A DNA stretch of 64,000 nt. It comes from Mycetocola_A sp015752285 (GTDB lineage Bacteria > Actinomycetota > Actinomycetes > Actinomycetales > Microbacteriaceae). Position 1 is the first letter of the stretch. The number at the start of each line of letters is the position of its first letter. Of this stretch, positions 30,297 through 39,076 are shown in pieces. The position numbers were made by a program, and so were the translations under genes. The notes under the pieces were generated by a model, which did not search any database, was not told where the DNA came from, and saw only the letters and a list, made by a program, of their open reading frames with translations. The stretch is from the NCBI RefSeq assembly GCF_015752285.1, contig NZ_JADOUY010000004.1:310001-374000 (forward strand). The letters run 5' to 3'.

Positions 30297-30375
30297 GATG
30301 ATCTCCTTAGGAGTCTTGCGGAAATGACGACTGTCGCCATCCCAAATGCGGCGTACCTGTCCGCTCCTACAAGAA

Positions 30376-30406
30376 ACGGCGGCTCTTCAGATGAAGGAAC
30401 CGCCGT
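30376..30406 (-). promoter_or_regulatory. Hairpin in the cspA 5' leader
   Basis: On the minus strand ACGGCGG (30406-30400) pairs with CCGCCGT (30382-30376), with an inner CTTC/GAAG stem and a four-base loop. A short T-rich stretch follows. It lies about 80 to 110 bases upstream of the cspA start and inside the predicted leader. It could be a thermosensitive structure or an attenuator; function is inferred. Confidence 0.4.
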
Positions 30407-30443
30407 AAATCAATCACTGCGTAACACTACTACTGCGCCGCCA

Positions 30444-30472
30444 AGACTAACCCAGACTTGGAGCGAGCGCAA
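30444..30472 (-). promoter_or_regulatory. Predicted cspA promoter
   Basis: Reading the minus strand, TTGCGC (30472-30467) is followed after exactly 17 bases by TAGTCT (30449-30444), a good match to actinobacterial SigA-type promoters. A transcript from about 30437 would have a leader of about 140 bases, normal for cspA. The rest of the 326-base gap to the desaturase gene holds only the hairpin above, a CGGGCA/TGCCCG palindrome at 30561-30574, and probably the desaturase promoter near 30600. Confidence 0.6.
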
Positions 30473-30622
30473 GCGCACGTGTCTTTCCGCTGAGTATATG
30501 CCGGTTTTAGTACTGTAATCAGACTGCGGCATATGTCCTCGCGTAATGTCGGGGCTATCCCGGGCACATGCCCGTTCACATCACGGCTGGGAAGTCGGGC
30601 CCATTATGTTTAGGGAGGTGCC

Positions 30623-31717
30623 ATGACGCTCAGCGCGACCCTTGGCCCAGTACGCACGACCACCACGCGAATCGACGGCGCGGTCAACCCGACCGCAACG
30701 TTCGCGGCTCTGCTGAAGACCGTGCGCGAAGCCGGGCTTCTCCAGCGCCGCACCGGGTTCTACATGCTGGTGCTTTCGGCTCTCACCCTCGCCCTCGGTG
30801 GCCTGGTGACCGGCTTCATCCTGCTCGGCGACTCCTGGTTCCAGCTGCTCATCGCGGCCGGCCTCGGTCTGGTCCTGACGCAGTTCGCTTTCGTGGCCCA
30901 TGAGGCCTCGCATCGACAGGTCTTCGAATCCGGCCCCGCGAACGACCGGCTCGGACGCATCCTCGCCGACGGCGTTGTTGGCATCAGCTACGCCTGGTGG
31001 ATGACCAAGCACACGCGGCACCACGCCAACCCGAACACGGTCGGCAAGGACCCGGACATCGAGGTCGACACGATCTCGTTCATCGAGGAAGACGCATCGA
31101 AGGCCAAGGGATTCCTCGCCTTCATCACCCGTCGCCAGGGTTACCTGTTTTTCCCGCTCCTCACTCTCGAGGGCCTGAACCTTCACTTCCGCAGCATCCT
31201 GACGCTGTTCACGACCGAGAAGGTCGACAAGCGCTGGCTTGAGTTCACCCTCATCGGGCTGCGTCTCAGCCTGTACGTCGCTGTGCTCTTCATGTTCCTG
31301 CCGCTCGGAATGGCGTTCGCGTTCCTCGGTGTGCAGATGGCCGTCTTCGGCGTCTACATGGGCGCGTCGTTCGCCCCGAACCACAAGGGAATGCCGCTCA
31401 TCGCCGAGGGAGCGAAGATCGACTTCCTCTCCAAGCAGGTGCTCACCAGCCGCAACATCCGCGGCCGTGGAATGAGCTACTTCATGGGCGGGCTCAATTA
31501 CCAGATCGAGCACCACCTGTTCCCGAGCATGCCTCGCCCGCACCTCAAGCACGCCCGAGAGATCGTCATCGAGCACTGCAAGACGATCGGCGTTCCGTAC
31601 ACCGAGACCACCCTGGTGCGCTCGTACGCGATCGTCATCGACTACCTGAACCGGGTCGGCCTGTCTGCCCGTGACCCGTTCGACTGCCCGATGGTCAACC
31701 AGTTCCGGCGCCCCTGA
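30623..31717 (+). CDS. Membrane fatty-acid desaturase
   Basis: A 364-residue di-iron integral-membrane desaturase. The three histidine boxes are HEASH (93-97), HTRHH (130-134) and QIEHH (294-298). The QxxHH third box places it with front-end or omega-type acyl-lipid desaturases. It would introduce a double bond into membrane fatty acids and so raise fluidity in the cold, which fits the adjacent cspA. ATG 30623 has GGGAGG upstream. A reductase or ferredoxin partner is not encoded nearby. Confidence 0.93.
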   Translation: MTLSATLGPVRTTTTRIDGAVNPTATFAALLKTVREAGLLQRRTGFYMLVLSALTLALGGLVTGFILLGDSWFQLLIAAGLGLVLTQFAFVAHEASHRQVFESGPANDRLGRILADGVVGISYAWWMTKHTRHHANPNTVGKDPDIEVDTISFIEEDASKAKGFLAFITRRQGYLFFPLLTLEGLNLHFRSILTLFTTEKVDKRWLEFTLIGLRLSLYVAVLFMFLPLGMAFAFLGVQMAVFGVYMGASFAPNHKGMPLIAEGAKIDFLSKQVLTSRNIRGRGMSYFMGGLNYQIEHHLFPSMPRPHLKHAREIVIEHCKTIGVPYTETTLVRSYAIVIDYLNRVGLSARDPFDCPMVNQFRRP

Positions 31718-31733
31718 CCCCAGAGCAAATCGT

Positions 31734-31776
31734 CCCCCGCAGCATCCGTCACCGGTGTGCTGCGGGGGATTTTTGC
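31734..31776 (+). terminator. Rho-independent terminator after the desaturase gene
   Basis: CCCCCGCAGCA (31734-31744) pairs with TGCTGCGGGGG (31758-31768) and is followed by ATTTTTGC. It begins 16 bases after the desaturase stop. Confidence 0.92.
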
Positions 31777-31793
31777 ATTCGCGAAGAAAAAGC

Positions 31794-31821
31794 TTGCGCC
31801 ATTTCTACAACGCTGTAAAGT
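31794..31821 (+). promoter_or_regulatory. Promoter and LacI-type operator for the arabino-oligosaccharide operon
   Basis: TTGCGC (31794-31799) and TAAAGT (31816-31821) are spaced by 16 bases. The near-palindrome TACAACGCTGTA (31806-31817) overlaps the -10 and resembles LacI/GalR-family operators. No regulator gene is adjacent, so the repressor would be encoded elsewhere. Confidence 0.5.
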
Positions 31822-31846
31822 TGGGCAGGTTCACAAGGGAGTGCAC

Positions 31847-33166
31847 ATGACTGACCAGTTCAACCTGTCGCGACGGACCATTCTGCTCGGCGGCGCCGCC
31901 GTTCTCGGCAGCGCTTTTCTCGCGCCGACCCTGTCAGGCTGTGCCGCAGTCGGGGCAGGCGGCACCCGACCTCTCAAGTTCTGGCATCTGCTGTCAGGCG
32001 GAGACGGAGTCGTCATGGCCGGCCTCGTTGACGCGGCGAATGAGGCCAACCCGGAGTTCCGCGCCACCCAGACCGTGCTCGCGTGGGGAACTCCGTACTA
32101 CACGAAGCTCGCCATGGCGTCGGTCGGAGGGCGTGCACCAGACGTCGCGATCATGCACGCCTCCCGGCTTCCCGGCTACGCGCCCGGCGGTCTCCTGGAC
32201 CCCTGGGACGTCGGTCTGCTCGAGGAGTTCGGGGTGAGCGAACAGGACTTCCCTCCGCGCATCTGGGAGAAGGGCATCATCGACGGCGACCTGTTCTCGA
32301 TCGCACTCGACGCGCATCCGTTCATCATGATGTACAACACCGACATCGCCGAGCAGGCCGGAGTTCTGGGCGATGACGGCAGACTCGTCGAGATCACCTC
32401 CCCGGAGCAGTTCATCGAGGTCGCATCGGCGATGCAGGCGGTGACGGGCAAACACGGTCTGTCGTACGGCTACCTCGGCGACGGTGCCCAGATGTGGCGC
32501 CTGTTCTACACCTTCTACAAGCAGCTCGGCGCTGACATGTCGCTCACCCCTGGCGAGCCCGCACAGATCGATAAGGATGCGGCGATCACCGCCCTCGATT
32601 TCATCAAGCAACTGCTCGACGGCACGGTCGCCGCCACCAACGGCGACTACGCAACGGCGGTGGCCGAGTTCGTCAACGGAGAGAGCGGCCTCTTCTTCAC
32701 CGGGGTGTGGGAACTCCCGACAGCGGTGAACGCCGGGATCCCGTTCGACGCGCAGCCCATCCCGAACCTGTTCGGAACCCCGGCGGCGTACGCGGATTCC
32801 CACGCCTTCGTCCTGCCGCACCAATCGTCCCCGGACGAAGACCAGCGACGCGAGGTATACCGTTTCGTCTCCAGCATTCTCAAGGGATCGTTCGACTGGG
32901 CGGGGGCCGGCCACATCCCGGCCTACCTGCCGATCATCGAGTCGCCCGACTACGCCGAGCTGATCCCGCAAGCGAACTACGCCTCGGCTGCCGACGTGCT
33001 CAATTACGATCCGCCCGCCTGGTTCACCGGCTCGGGCTCGGACTTCCAGACCTACTTCGCCGAGCACGTCCAGGGCGTGTACCGAGGTGGGGACTCCGCC
33101 GAGGGCATCCAGGGATTCGAGCGCCGCCTCAACGTGCTCCTCGCCAAACCCAACCCGGTCGCCTGA
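31847..33166 (+). CDS. Carbohydrate ABC transporter substrate-binding lipoprotein
   Basis: A 439-residue family 1 sugar-binding protein. Twin arginines (SRRTILLGG, residues 8-16) and a lipobox LSGC with Cys32 indicate export, perhaps by Tat, and lipid anchoring. The mature part begins LKFWHLLSGGDGVVMAGLVD, typical of oligosaccharide-binding proteins. ATG 31847 has AAGGGAG upstream; the open frame before it overlaps the promoter. The downstream GH51 arabinofuranosidase suggests that it binds arabinose-containing oligosaccharides. Confidence 0.9.
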   Translation: MTDQFNLSRRTILLGGAAVLGSAFLAPTLSGCAAVGAGGTRPLKFWHLLSGGDGVVMAGLVDAANEANPEFRATQTVLAWGTPYYTKLAMASVGGRAPDVAIMHASRLPGYAPGGLLDPWDVGLLEEFGVSEQDFPPRIWEKGIIDGDLFSIALDAHPFIMMYNTDIAEQAGVLGDDGRLVEITSPEQFIEVASAMQAVTGKHGLSYGYLGDGAQMWRLFYTFYKQLGADMSLTPGEPAQIDKDAAITALDFIKQLLDGTVAATNGDYATAVAEFVNGESGLFFTGVWELPTAVNAGIPFDAQPIPNLFGTPAAYADSHAFVLPHQSSPDEDQRREVYRFVSSILKGSFDWAGAGHIPAYLPIIESPDYAELIPQANYASAADVLNYDPPAWFTGSGSDFQTYFAEHVQGVYRGGDSAEGIQGFERRLNVLLAKPNPVA

Positions 33167-33180
33167 GTAAGGAGCCTGCA

Positions 33181-34128
33181 ATGACAACATCAGCACTCAG
33201 CAGCCGCGCGCAGGCGCAAGCGGGCCCGGCAGCCGCAGACACCAAACGCGCCAGGCAACGGTCGACGAACCTCGCCGGCTGGGCGTTCTTCGCGCCGTTC
33301 GGCATCTTCTTCGCGCTGTTCCTCGTCGGGCCGATCCTCTACGGCCTCTACCTCAGCTTCACTGGAACGACCCTCACCGGGGCCGGCGGTGATTTCGTCG
33401 GCTTCGCCAACTACGCCGAAGCACTCGCTGACGCCGACATGTGGCGGTCGATGCTCAACACGCTGTGGTTCACCATTCTCTCCACCATTCCGCTCGTGCT
33501 CGTCGCCCTCATCATGGCGCTTCTCGTCGATCTGGGATTGCCGGGGCAGTGGCTCTGGCGGCTGTCGTTCTTCATGCCGTTCCTCCTGGCCTCGACTGTC
33601 GTTTCGCTGTTCTGGATCTGGCTCTTCAACCCGCAACTCGGCCTCATCAACGAAATGCTCAAACCGTTCGGCGTCGAGCCGATCGCCTGGCTGCAGGATC
33701 CACAGTGGGCCATGCACGGTGTGGTCGTCGCGACAGTGTGGTGGACAGTCGGCTTCAACTTCCTGCTCTACCTCGCCGCGCTTCAGAACATCCCCGAGCA
33801 GCAGTACGAGGCGGCATCCATCGACGGGGCGGGCAAGTGGCGCCAGCTGTTCTCGATCACGATCCCACAGCTCGCGCCGACCACAGGGCTGATCCTCATC
33901 CTGCAGATCCTCGCATCGCTCAAGGTGTTCGATCAGGTGTACCAGATGACGGCGGGCGGGCCGGGTGGTGCAACCAGGTCTGCGGTGCTCTACATCTTCG
34001 AGACCGGCTTCACGGGCTACCGCTTCGGCTACTCTGCAGCGATCTCCTTCGTTTTCTTCGCCCTGATCGTTCTCGTCTCGATCATCCAGATACGCATCAC
34101 CTCGCGAAACAGGGGGGCAAAGTCATGA
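33181..34128 (+). CDS. Carbohydrate ABC transporter permease (MalF-like)
   Basis: A 315-residue permease of about six helices starting at ATG 33181 with AAGGAG upstream. The EAA-type motif is YEAASIDGAGKWRQLFSITI. It pairs with the second permease encoded at 34125. No ATPase gene is present in the operon; such systems usually share a global ATPase (MsiK/UgpC type) encoded elsewhere. Confidence 0.92.
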   Translation: MTTSALSSRAQAQAGPAAADTKRARQRSTNLAGWAFFAPFGIFFALFLVGPILYGLYLSFTGTTLTGAGGDFVGFANYAEALADADMWRSMLNTLWFTILSTIPLVLVALIMALLVDLGLPGQWLWRLSFFMPFLLASTVVSLFWIWLFNPQLGLINEMLKPFGVEPIAWLQDPQWAMHGVVVATVWWTVGFNFLLYLAALQNIPEQQYEAASIDGAGKWRQLFSITIPQLAPTTGLILILQILASLKVFDQVYQMTAGGPGGATRSAVLYIFETGFTGYRFGYSAAISFVFFALIVLVSIIQIRITSRNRGAKS

Positions 34129-35027
34129 CCGCCGTCGACACGACCGAAACGACCGTCGAGGTCCCGGCCCGCCGGGCAGCGCCGCACAAGCCGGGGGAGC
34201 GCCGTTTCGGCGCAGGCAGGATCGTGGCCATCGCGGTCCTCATCCTTCTCGCGGTCGCCTGGCTGCTCCCGTTCGCGTGGGCCATCGTCACGTCGCTCAA
34301 GAGCGAAGCGGATGCCGGTGCGACGCCGGTCTCCTGGCTTGCTCCCAACGGCTTCACCTTCGAGGCATACGCCAACGTTCTCGCCGAGGGCAACATCCCG
34401 GTGTGGGCGATCAACAGCCTGCTGAGCTCAGTGGTGATCACGATCCTCACCCTCGGAACCTGCGCGCTGGCGGCATACGCCTTCTCCCGGATCGATTTCG
34501 CCGGCCGCCGCTGGCTCTACGTCGTCGTCATCGCGTCGATCATCATCCCACCGCAGGTGCTCATCATCCCGTTGTTCTACGAAATGCTCGCCTTCAACAT
34601 GGTCGACACCTACTGGGGGCTCATCCTGCCGCAGGTCGTCGCACCGCCGATGGTGTTCATCCTCAAGAAGTTCTTCGACCAGATCCCGATCGAACTCGAA
34701 GACGCTGCGCGGGTCGATGGGGCCAACCGGCTCCGGATTTTCTGGACGATTGTCCTGCCGCTCTCGCGCCCGATCCTCTCGGCTGTGGCGATCTTCGTCT
34801 TCATCGCCGCCTGGAACAACTTCCTCTGGCCGTTCATCATCATCAACGACACGTCGCTGATGACACTCCCCGTCGGCCTGCAAACGGTGAAGAGCGCCTA
34901 CGGGGTGCAGTACGCCCAGAACATGGCCATGGCGCTGCTCGCAGCAGCACCGCTCATCATTCTCTTCCTCTTCTTCCAGCGTCAGATCATCAAGGGCATC
35001 GCCACCACCGGCTTCGGCGGGCAGTGA
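34125..35027 (+). CDS. Carbohydrate ABC transporter permease (MalG-like)
   Basis: A 300-residue permease beginning in an ATGA overlap with the upstream permease. The EAA motif is visible as ELEDAARVDGANRLRIFWTI, and the end LLFFQRQIIKGI is typical of MalG-type subunits. The N-terminal 30 residues are cytoplasmic and basic. It forms a heterodimeric channel with the protein at 33181. Confidence 0.92.
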   Translation: MTAVDTTETTVEVPARRAAPHKPGERRFGAGRIVAIAVLILLAVAWLLPFAWAIVTSLKSEADAGATPVSWLAPNGFTFEAYANVLAEGNIPVWAINSLLSSVVITILTLGTCALAAYAFSRIDFAGRRWLYVVVIASIIIPPQVLIIPLFYEMLAFNMVDTYWGLILPQVVAPPMVFILKKFFDQIPIELEDAARVDGANRLRIFWTIVLPLSRPILSAVAIFVFIAAWNNFLWPFIIINDTSLMTLPVGLQTVKSAYGVQYAQNMAMALLAAAPLIILFLFFQRQIIKGIATTGFGGQ

Positions 35028-35052
35028 GCGGCCTGCATCGAGAAAGGCAGTC

Positions 35053-36585
35053 ATGACCCGCGCCCGAATCACCCTCGACCGCGACTACACCGTGGGCGAC
35101 GTGCCCCGCCGGCTCTTCGGATCGTTCGTCGAACACATGGGACGGTGCGTCTACACCGGCATCTACGAACCGGGGCACCCGTCAGCCGATGCGGACGGCT
35201 TCCGTACCGACGTACTCGACCTCGTGCGCGAGCTCGGTCCCACCGTCGTTCGCTACCCGGGAGGCAACTTCGTCTCCGGCTACAACTGGGAAGACGGCGT
35301 CGGCCCGGTGGAGGACCGGCCGCGCCGGCTCGATGGGGCATGGCACACACTCGAGACGAACGCATTCGGGCTGCACGAGTTCATGGCCTGGTCGAAGCTC
35401 GCCGATGTCGAGGTGATGCAGGCCATCAACCTCGGTACGAGGGGAGTGGATGCCGCGCGGGAACTCGTCGAGTACGCCAACCACCCTGGCGGGACCTATC
35501 TGTCCGACCTGCGCAGGTCGAACGGTGCGGCCGAACCGTTCGACATCCGTCTCTGGTGCCTCGGCAACGAGCTCGACGGGCAGTGGCAGATCGGCCACAA
35601 GACGCCAGACGAGTACGGCCGTCTCGCGAAGGAGGCGGCGAAAGCGATGCGCTACGTCGACCCGACGATCGAACTCGTCGCCGTCGGAAGTTCGAACTCG
35701 GGCATGGCGACATTCGGCGAGTGGGAGCACACGGTGCTCTCGCACGCCTACGACGAGGTCGATTACATCTCGATGCACGCCTACTATCAGGAGTTCGACG
35801 GAGACGCCGCGAGCTTTCTGGCGTGCGCGCTCGACATGGACCACTTCATCGAGTCCGTGGTCGCGACTGCGGATGCCGTCCGTGCGCGCGGGCGGCACTC
35901 GAAACGCATCAACCTCTCCTTCGACGAGTGGAACGTCTGGTACCAGAGCGGACGTGACACGGAAGACCAGCTGCACCGGGTGCAGGAATCCGGCTGGAGG
36001 GAGCATCCGCGCCTGATCGAGGACGAGTACACGATGACGGATGCCGTCGTCGTCGGCACGTTGCTCAACTCACTGCTGCGGCACGGTGACCGGGTGAAGA
36101 TCGCGAACCAGGCGCAGCTCGTCAACGTGATCGCGCCGATCCTCACCGAGGAGAACGGGCCGGCCTGGCGTCAGGCCATCTTCTGGCCGTTCGCGCGGAT
36201 GGCTGCTCTCGCTCGCGGGCGGATCCTCAGCGCGCGCGTGGCCGCCGACCGGATCGAGACGGCCAGGTATGGCGACGCGGATGTGGTGGACGTGAGTGCG
36301 ACCTGGGATGAGGAGAACTCGCGGGTCGCGTTGTTCCTCGCCAACCGCAGCCTCGATGACGCGGCTGAGGTCGAAATCGCTCTGCATGGGTTCACGCCCG
36401 AGCACATCGTGCGGGCCGAGGTGCTCGAGGCGCCAGACGACGCGGATCGGAACGTCTCCAACACGAAGGATGCCGAGCGCGTGAGACTTCAGCCTCTCCG
36501 GGGCGTCACCGTGTCGGACGGGGGAGTGGCGCTCCGGCTGCCCGCCCTGTCGTGGGCAGTGATCGAGGTCGACGTCGCCGTCTGA
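35053..36585 (+). CDS. Alpha-L-arabinofuranosidase (GH51)
   Basis: A 510-residue retaining glycosidase of family GH51. The acid/base Glu173 is in WCLGNELDG and the nucleophile Glu292 in LSFDEWNVWY; the opening segment RRLFGSFVEHMGRCVYTGIY is also typical. There is no signal peptide, so it would hydrolyse imported arabino-oligosaccharides in the cytoplasm. It is the last gene of the transporter operon, 25 bases after the permease gene. Confidence 0.95.
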   Translation: MTRARITLDRDYTVGDVPRRLFGSFVEHMGRCVYTGIYEPGHPSADADGFRTDVLDLVRELGPTVVRYPGGNFVSGYNWEDGVGPVEDRPRRLDGAWHTLETNAFGLHEFMAWSKLADVEVMQAINLGTRGVDAARELVEYANHPGGTYLSDLRRSNGAAEPFDIRLWCLGNELDGQWQIGHKTPDEYGRLAKEAAKAMRYVDPTIELVAVGSSNSGMATFGEWEHTVLSHAYDEVDYISMHAYYQEFDGDAASFLACALDMDHFIESVVATADAVRARGRHSKRINLSFDEWNVWYQSGRDTEDQLHRVQESGWREHPRLIEDEYTMTDAVVVGTLLNSLLRHGDRVKIANQAQLVNVIAPILTEENGPAWRQAIFWPFARMAALARGRILSARVAADRIETARYGDADVVDVSATWDEENSRVALFLANRSLDDAAEVEIALHGFTPEHIVRAEVLEAPDDADRNVSNTKDAERVRLQPLRGVTVSDGGVALRLPALSWAVIEVDVAV

Positions 36586-36632
36586 CATCCGCCCCCATTG
36601 TGCGGACGACGGATTGAAGGTTGCTCGGACGA

Positions 36633-36749
36633 CAAATTCAGGAGATTCTCCCGACACGCCGTGGTGAGAGCGTTCCCATCCGGAGTGTCGTCATGAATCT
36701 CCTGAATTTGGGGCACTCTCCTGAATTTGGGGCACTCTCCTGAGGTTGG
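36633..36749. repeat. Inverted repeat followed by 19-bp tandem repeats in a gene-free stretch
   Basis: CAAATTCAGGAGATTC (36633-36648) is matched by its exact complement at 36695-36710, with an inner GACAC/GTGTC pair. From 36698 the 19-mer TCTCCTGAATTTGGGGCAC occurs twice in tandem (36698-36716, 36717-36735), and a third diverged partial copy follows (36736-36749). No open frame or transposase accompanies it. The rest of the 479-base gap 36586-37064 contains two CGGATGCC octamers and a 14-base palindrome but no gene that I can support. Confidence 0.85.
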
Positions 36750-36994
36750 ACTCAGCGAAGTGCGGAGACCAGAGTGCGCAGGGCACTGAATTCATCGTCG
36801 TGCGCGCGCGGATGCCGTCATCCGCCGGTCATGAGCGCGGATGCCGCTCCAATCGAAGTTTCTGAGGATGCTCCCCGAATCAGCGGAATAATCTATTACA
36901 GAACGTGACGTACCGCTTCGCTATTTGGAGATTTCCCAGCTATTTTGGTTCTCGTGCCAGCGTCGACGCGGCGCAGCCCCTCCACTCTTTTCCT

Positions 36995-37008
36995 CCGGGA
37001 ATTCCCGG
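36995..37008. promoter_or_regulatory. Perfect 14-bp palindrome upstream of metQ
   Basis: CCGGGAATTCCCGG lies 57 bases before the metQ start. Its symmetry and position suit a repressor operator or a small hairpin in the leader. No SAM-riboswitch consensus was recognised around it. Confidence 0.4.
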
Positions 37009-37064
37009 TGTTCGCTGTGCCCGCCCCCGGCTCTCCCGCCACACATCGAAGCAAAGGAAACACA

Positions 37065-37967
37065 GTGAAGAAGACGTCCCTCAAGAAGAGCATCCTGGCC
37101 TCGCTGGCCGTCGTGCCGATCGCCGCGCTCCTCGCCGGCTGCGCTGGCCCCGCCAGCGAGTCCACCGAAAGTGAAACGGAAACGGTCAAGATCGGCGTCG
37201 TGGGCGCCAGCGACCCGTACTGGGAGATCTACGTCGACGCCGCAGCAGACGAAGGCATCACCGTCGAGCTCGTCGACTTCTCGGACTACAACCAACCGAA
37301 CCCCGCGCTGGCCGAGGGAGAGGTCGACCTCAACCAGTTCCAGCACATCATCTACCTCGCCGACTACAACGAGGCCAACGGACAGGACCTCGTTCCGGTC
37401 GGTGCGACGGCCATCTACCCGCTCGGCCTGTACTCGACGCAGTACGAGAACGTCGAAGACATCCCGGATGGTGCAACGGTCGCCGTGCCCAACGACCCGA
37501 GCAACCTCGCCCGTGCCCTCCTCGTGCTGCAGTCGGCCGACCTCATCACCCTCGACGGAGGCGGCAGCGCGTACTCGACGATCTCGGAGATCGACGAGGC
37601 GGAGTCGCGGGTGAAGGTCACCGAACTCGACCCGACCCTGACCGCAACCTCTCTTCCGGACGTCGCCGCGGCGATCATCAACAACGACTTCATCGTCGAC
37701 TCGGGTCTCGAGGCGACCGATGCCATCGCGCAGGACGACCCGTCTGATCCCAACGCCCTCCCGTACGCCAACATCTTCGCGGCCCGTGCCGAGGACAAGG
37801 ACAACGAGACCTTCAAGAAGCTCGTCGAGATCTACCAGAACACGCCGGCAGTGACCGAGGCCGTCATCGAGCACTCCGGCGGAACAGCCGTGATGCTGAC
37901 CACGCCGGTCGACGACCTCGTCGCGTCGTTGAAGACGGTTCAGGAGCAGATCGCCGAGCAGGGCTAA
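37065..37967 (+). CDS. metQ: Methionine ABC transporter substrate-binding lipoprotein
   Basis: A 300-residue MetQ/NlpA-family protein. GTG 37065 has AAAGGAAA upstream. A lipobox LAGC places the lipidated Cys at residue 26. The motifs KIGVVGASDPYWEIY, VELVDFSDYNQPNPALAEGE and DLNQFQHIIYLADYN are diagnostic. It delivers methionine, probably D- and L-forms, to the MetI/MetN complex encoded downstream. The open frame before GTG 37065 lacks family similarity. Confidence 0.93.
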   Translation: MKKTSLKKSILASLAVVPIAALLAGCAGPASESTESETETVKIGVVGASDPYWEIYVDAAADEGITVELVDFSDYNQPNPALAEGEVDLNQFQHIIYLADYNEANGQDLVPVGATAIYPLGLYSTQYENVEDIPDGATVAVPNDPSNLARALLVLQSADLITLDGGGSAYSTISEIDEAESRVKVTELDPTLTATSLPDVAAAIINNDFIVDSGLEATDAIAQDDPSDPNALPYANIFAARAEDKDNETFKKLVEIYQNTPAVTEAVIEHSGGTAVMLTTPVDDLVASLKTVQEQIAEQG

Positions 37968-37995
37968 CACCCGTTTCAGCCCGATCACAGCGGAG

Positions 37996-38020
37996 GGCGC
38001 CGGAGCAGTGCTCCGGCGCC
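37996..38020 (+). repeat. Perfect 25-base hairpin between metQ and metN
   Basis: GGCGCCGGAGCA and its exact complement flank a single base. It lies 28 bases after metQ and 25 before metN, without a T-run. It probably stabilises metQ mRNA or partly terminates, so that the binding protein is made in excess of the membrane subunits. Confidence 0.6.
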
Positions 38021-38045
38021 TGTCCGCGTCAGCGAGAGGAACACC

Positions 38046-39074
38046 GTGAGTATCGTCAGCATGACGGATGTCGTCAAGAGCTACCCGGCAGCCGCCAAGG
38101 GAGGCGCCCCCGTCGTCGCAATCGACGGTGTGACTCTCGAGGTCGAGAAGGGTGAGGTCTACGGGATCATCGGCTACTCCGGTGCAGGCAAGTCCACTCT
38201 CGTGCGACTGGTCAACGGCCTCGAGAAGGCGACATCGGGCAGCATCGTCGTCAACGGAACCGAGATCACCTCGCTGCGTGAGCGGTCGATGCGCGCCGTT
38301 CGCGGAGACATCGGGATGATCTTCCAGCAGTTCAACCTCTTCAACTCGAAAACGGTGGCCAGGAATGTGGCGTACCCGCTCGAGGTAGCCGGAAGACCCG
38401 CTGCGGAGATCACGGCCCGGGTGGCCGAGATGCTCGCCTTCGTCGGGCTGAGTGACAAAGCGAAGAACTACCCCGACCAGCTCTCCGGCGGGCAGAAGCA
38501 GCGGGTGGGCATCGCCAGGGCGCTGGCCACCTCACCCTCACTGCTGCTCGCCGACGAAGCGACGAGCGCCCTCGACCCCGAGACGACGAGCGAGGTCCTC
38601 GGCCTTCTCGACCGGGTGAACAGGGAACTCGGCGTCACCATCATTCTGATCACCCACGAGATGGACGTCATCCGCAGTCTCGCCACCAAAGTGGCTGTGA
38701 TGGACGGAGGGCGGATCGTCGAACGGGGCGACGTGTTCGACGTCTTCTCCCAGCCGCAGAATCCGGCATCCGCCCGGTTCGTCTCCACCGTGGTACAGGG
38801 CATCCCGTCGCCGACCGACGTGGCCACCCTCAAGGTCCGCCACGACGGCAGGATCGTCACCTTCTCATTCCGGGACGGCAACGACTCGCAGGCTCAGGTC
38901 TTTCTCGATCTCGCCGCCGCAGGCATCCGGTTCGAACTCGTCTACGGCGGAATCAACGACATCCGCGGCCGGGCTTTCGGACACCTCACCCTCGCTCTCA
39001 CCGGTCAGGATGCCGCGATCGATGCGACGCTCGCCCGAATAGCCACCCATTCAGAAGTGACGGAGGTGCGCTGA
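38046..39074 (+). CDS. metN: Methionine ABC transporter ATP-binding protein
   Basis: A 342-residue ATPase from GTG 38046 (AGAGGAA upstream). Walker A is GYSGAGKST, signature LSGGQKQR, Walker B LLLADEATSALDPE, and the switch is ITHEMDVIRS. Residues from about 260 onward form the NIL domain (TFSFRDGNDSQAQVFLDLAA), which in MetN binds methionine and inhibits uptake when the cytoplasmic pool is full. Confidence 0.95.
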   Translation: MSIVSMTDVVKSYPAAAKGGAPVVAIDGVTLEVEKGEVYGIIGYSGAGKSTLVRLVNGLEKATSGSIVVNGTEITSLRERSMRAVRGDIGMIFQQFNLFNSKTVARNVAYPLEVAGRPAAEITARVAEMLAFVGLSDKAKNYPDQLSGGQKQRVGIARALATSPSLLLADEATSALDPETTSEVLGLLDRVNRELGVTIILITHEMDVIRSLATKVAVMDGGRIVERGDVFDVFSQPQNPASARFVSTVVQGIPSPTDVATLKVRHDGRIVTFSFRDGNDSQAQVFLDLAAAGIRFELVYGGINDIRGRAFGHLTLALTGQDAAIDATLARIATHSEVTEVR

Positions 39075-39076
39075 CC

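Noticed and set aside
32707..33180. N-terminal extension of the MalF-like permease
   Set aside because: The extended frame is an out-of-frame reading of the binding-protein gene; ATG 33181 with AAGGAG is the clear start.
36698..36749. CRISPR array
   Set aside because: The 19-mers are directly adjacent without spacers, there are fewer than three copies, and no cas gene is present.
36880..37064. Possible SAM riboswitch before metQ
   Set aside because: GTGCCAGCG resembles part of a SAM-IV aptamer, but the conserved core and GGCAACC-type segments are missing.
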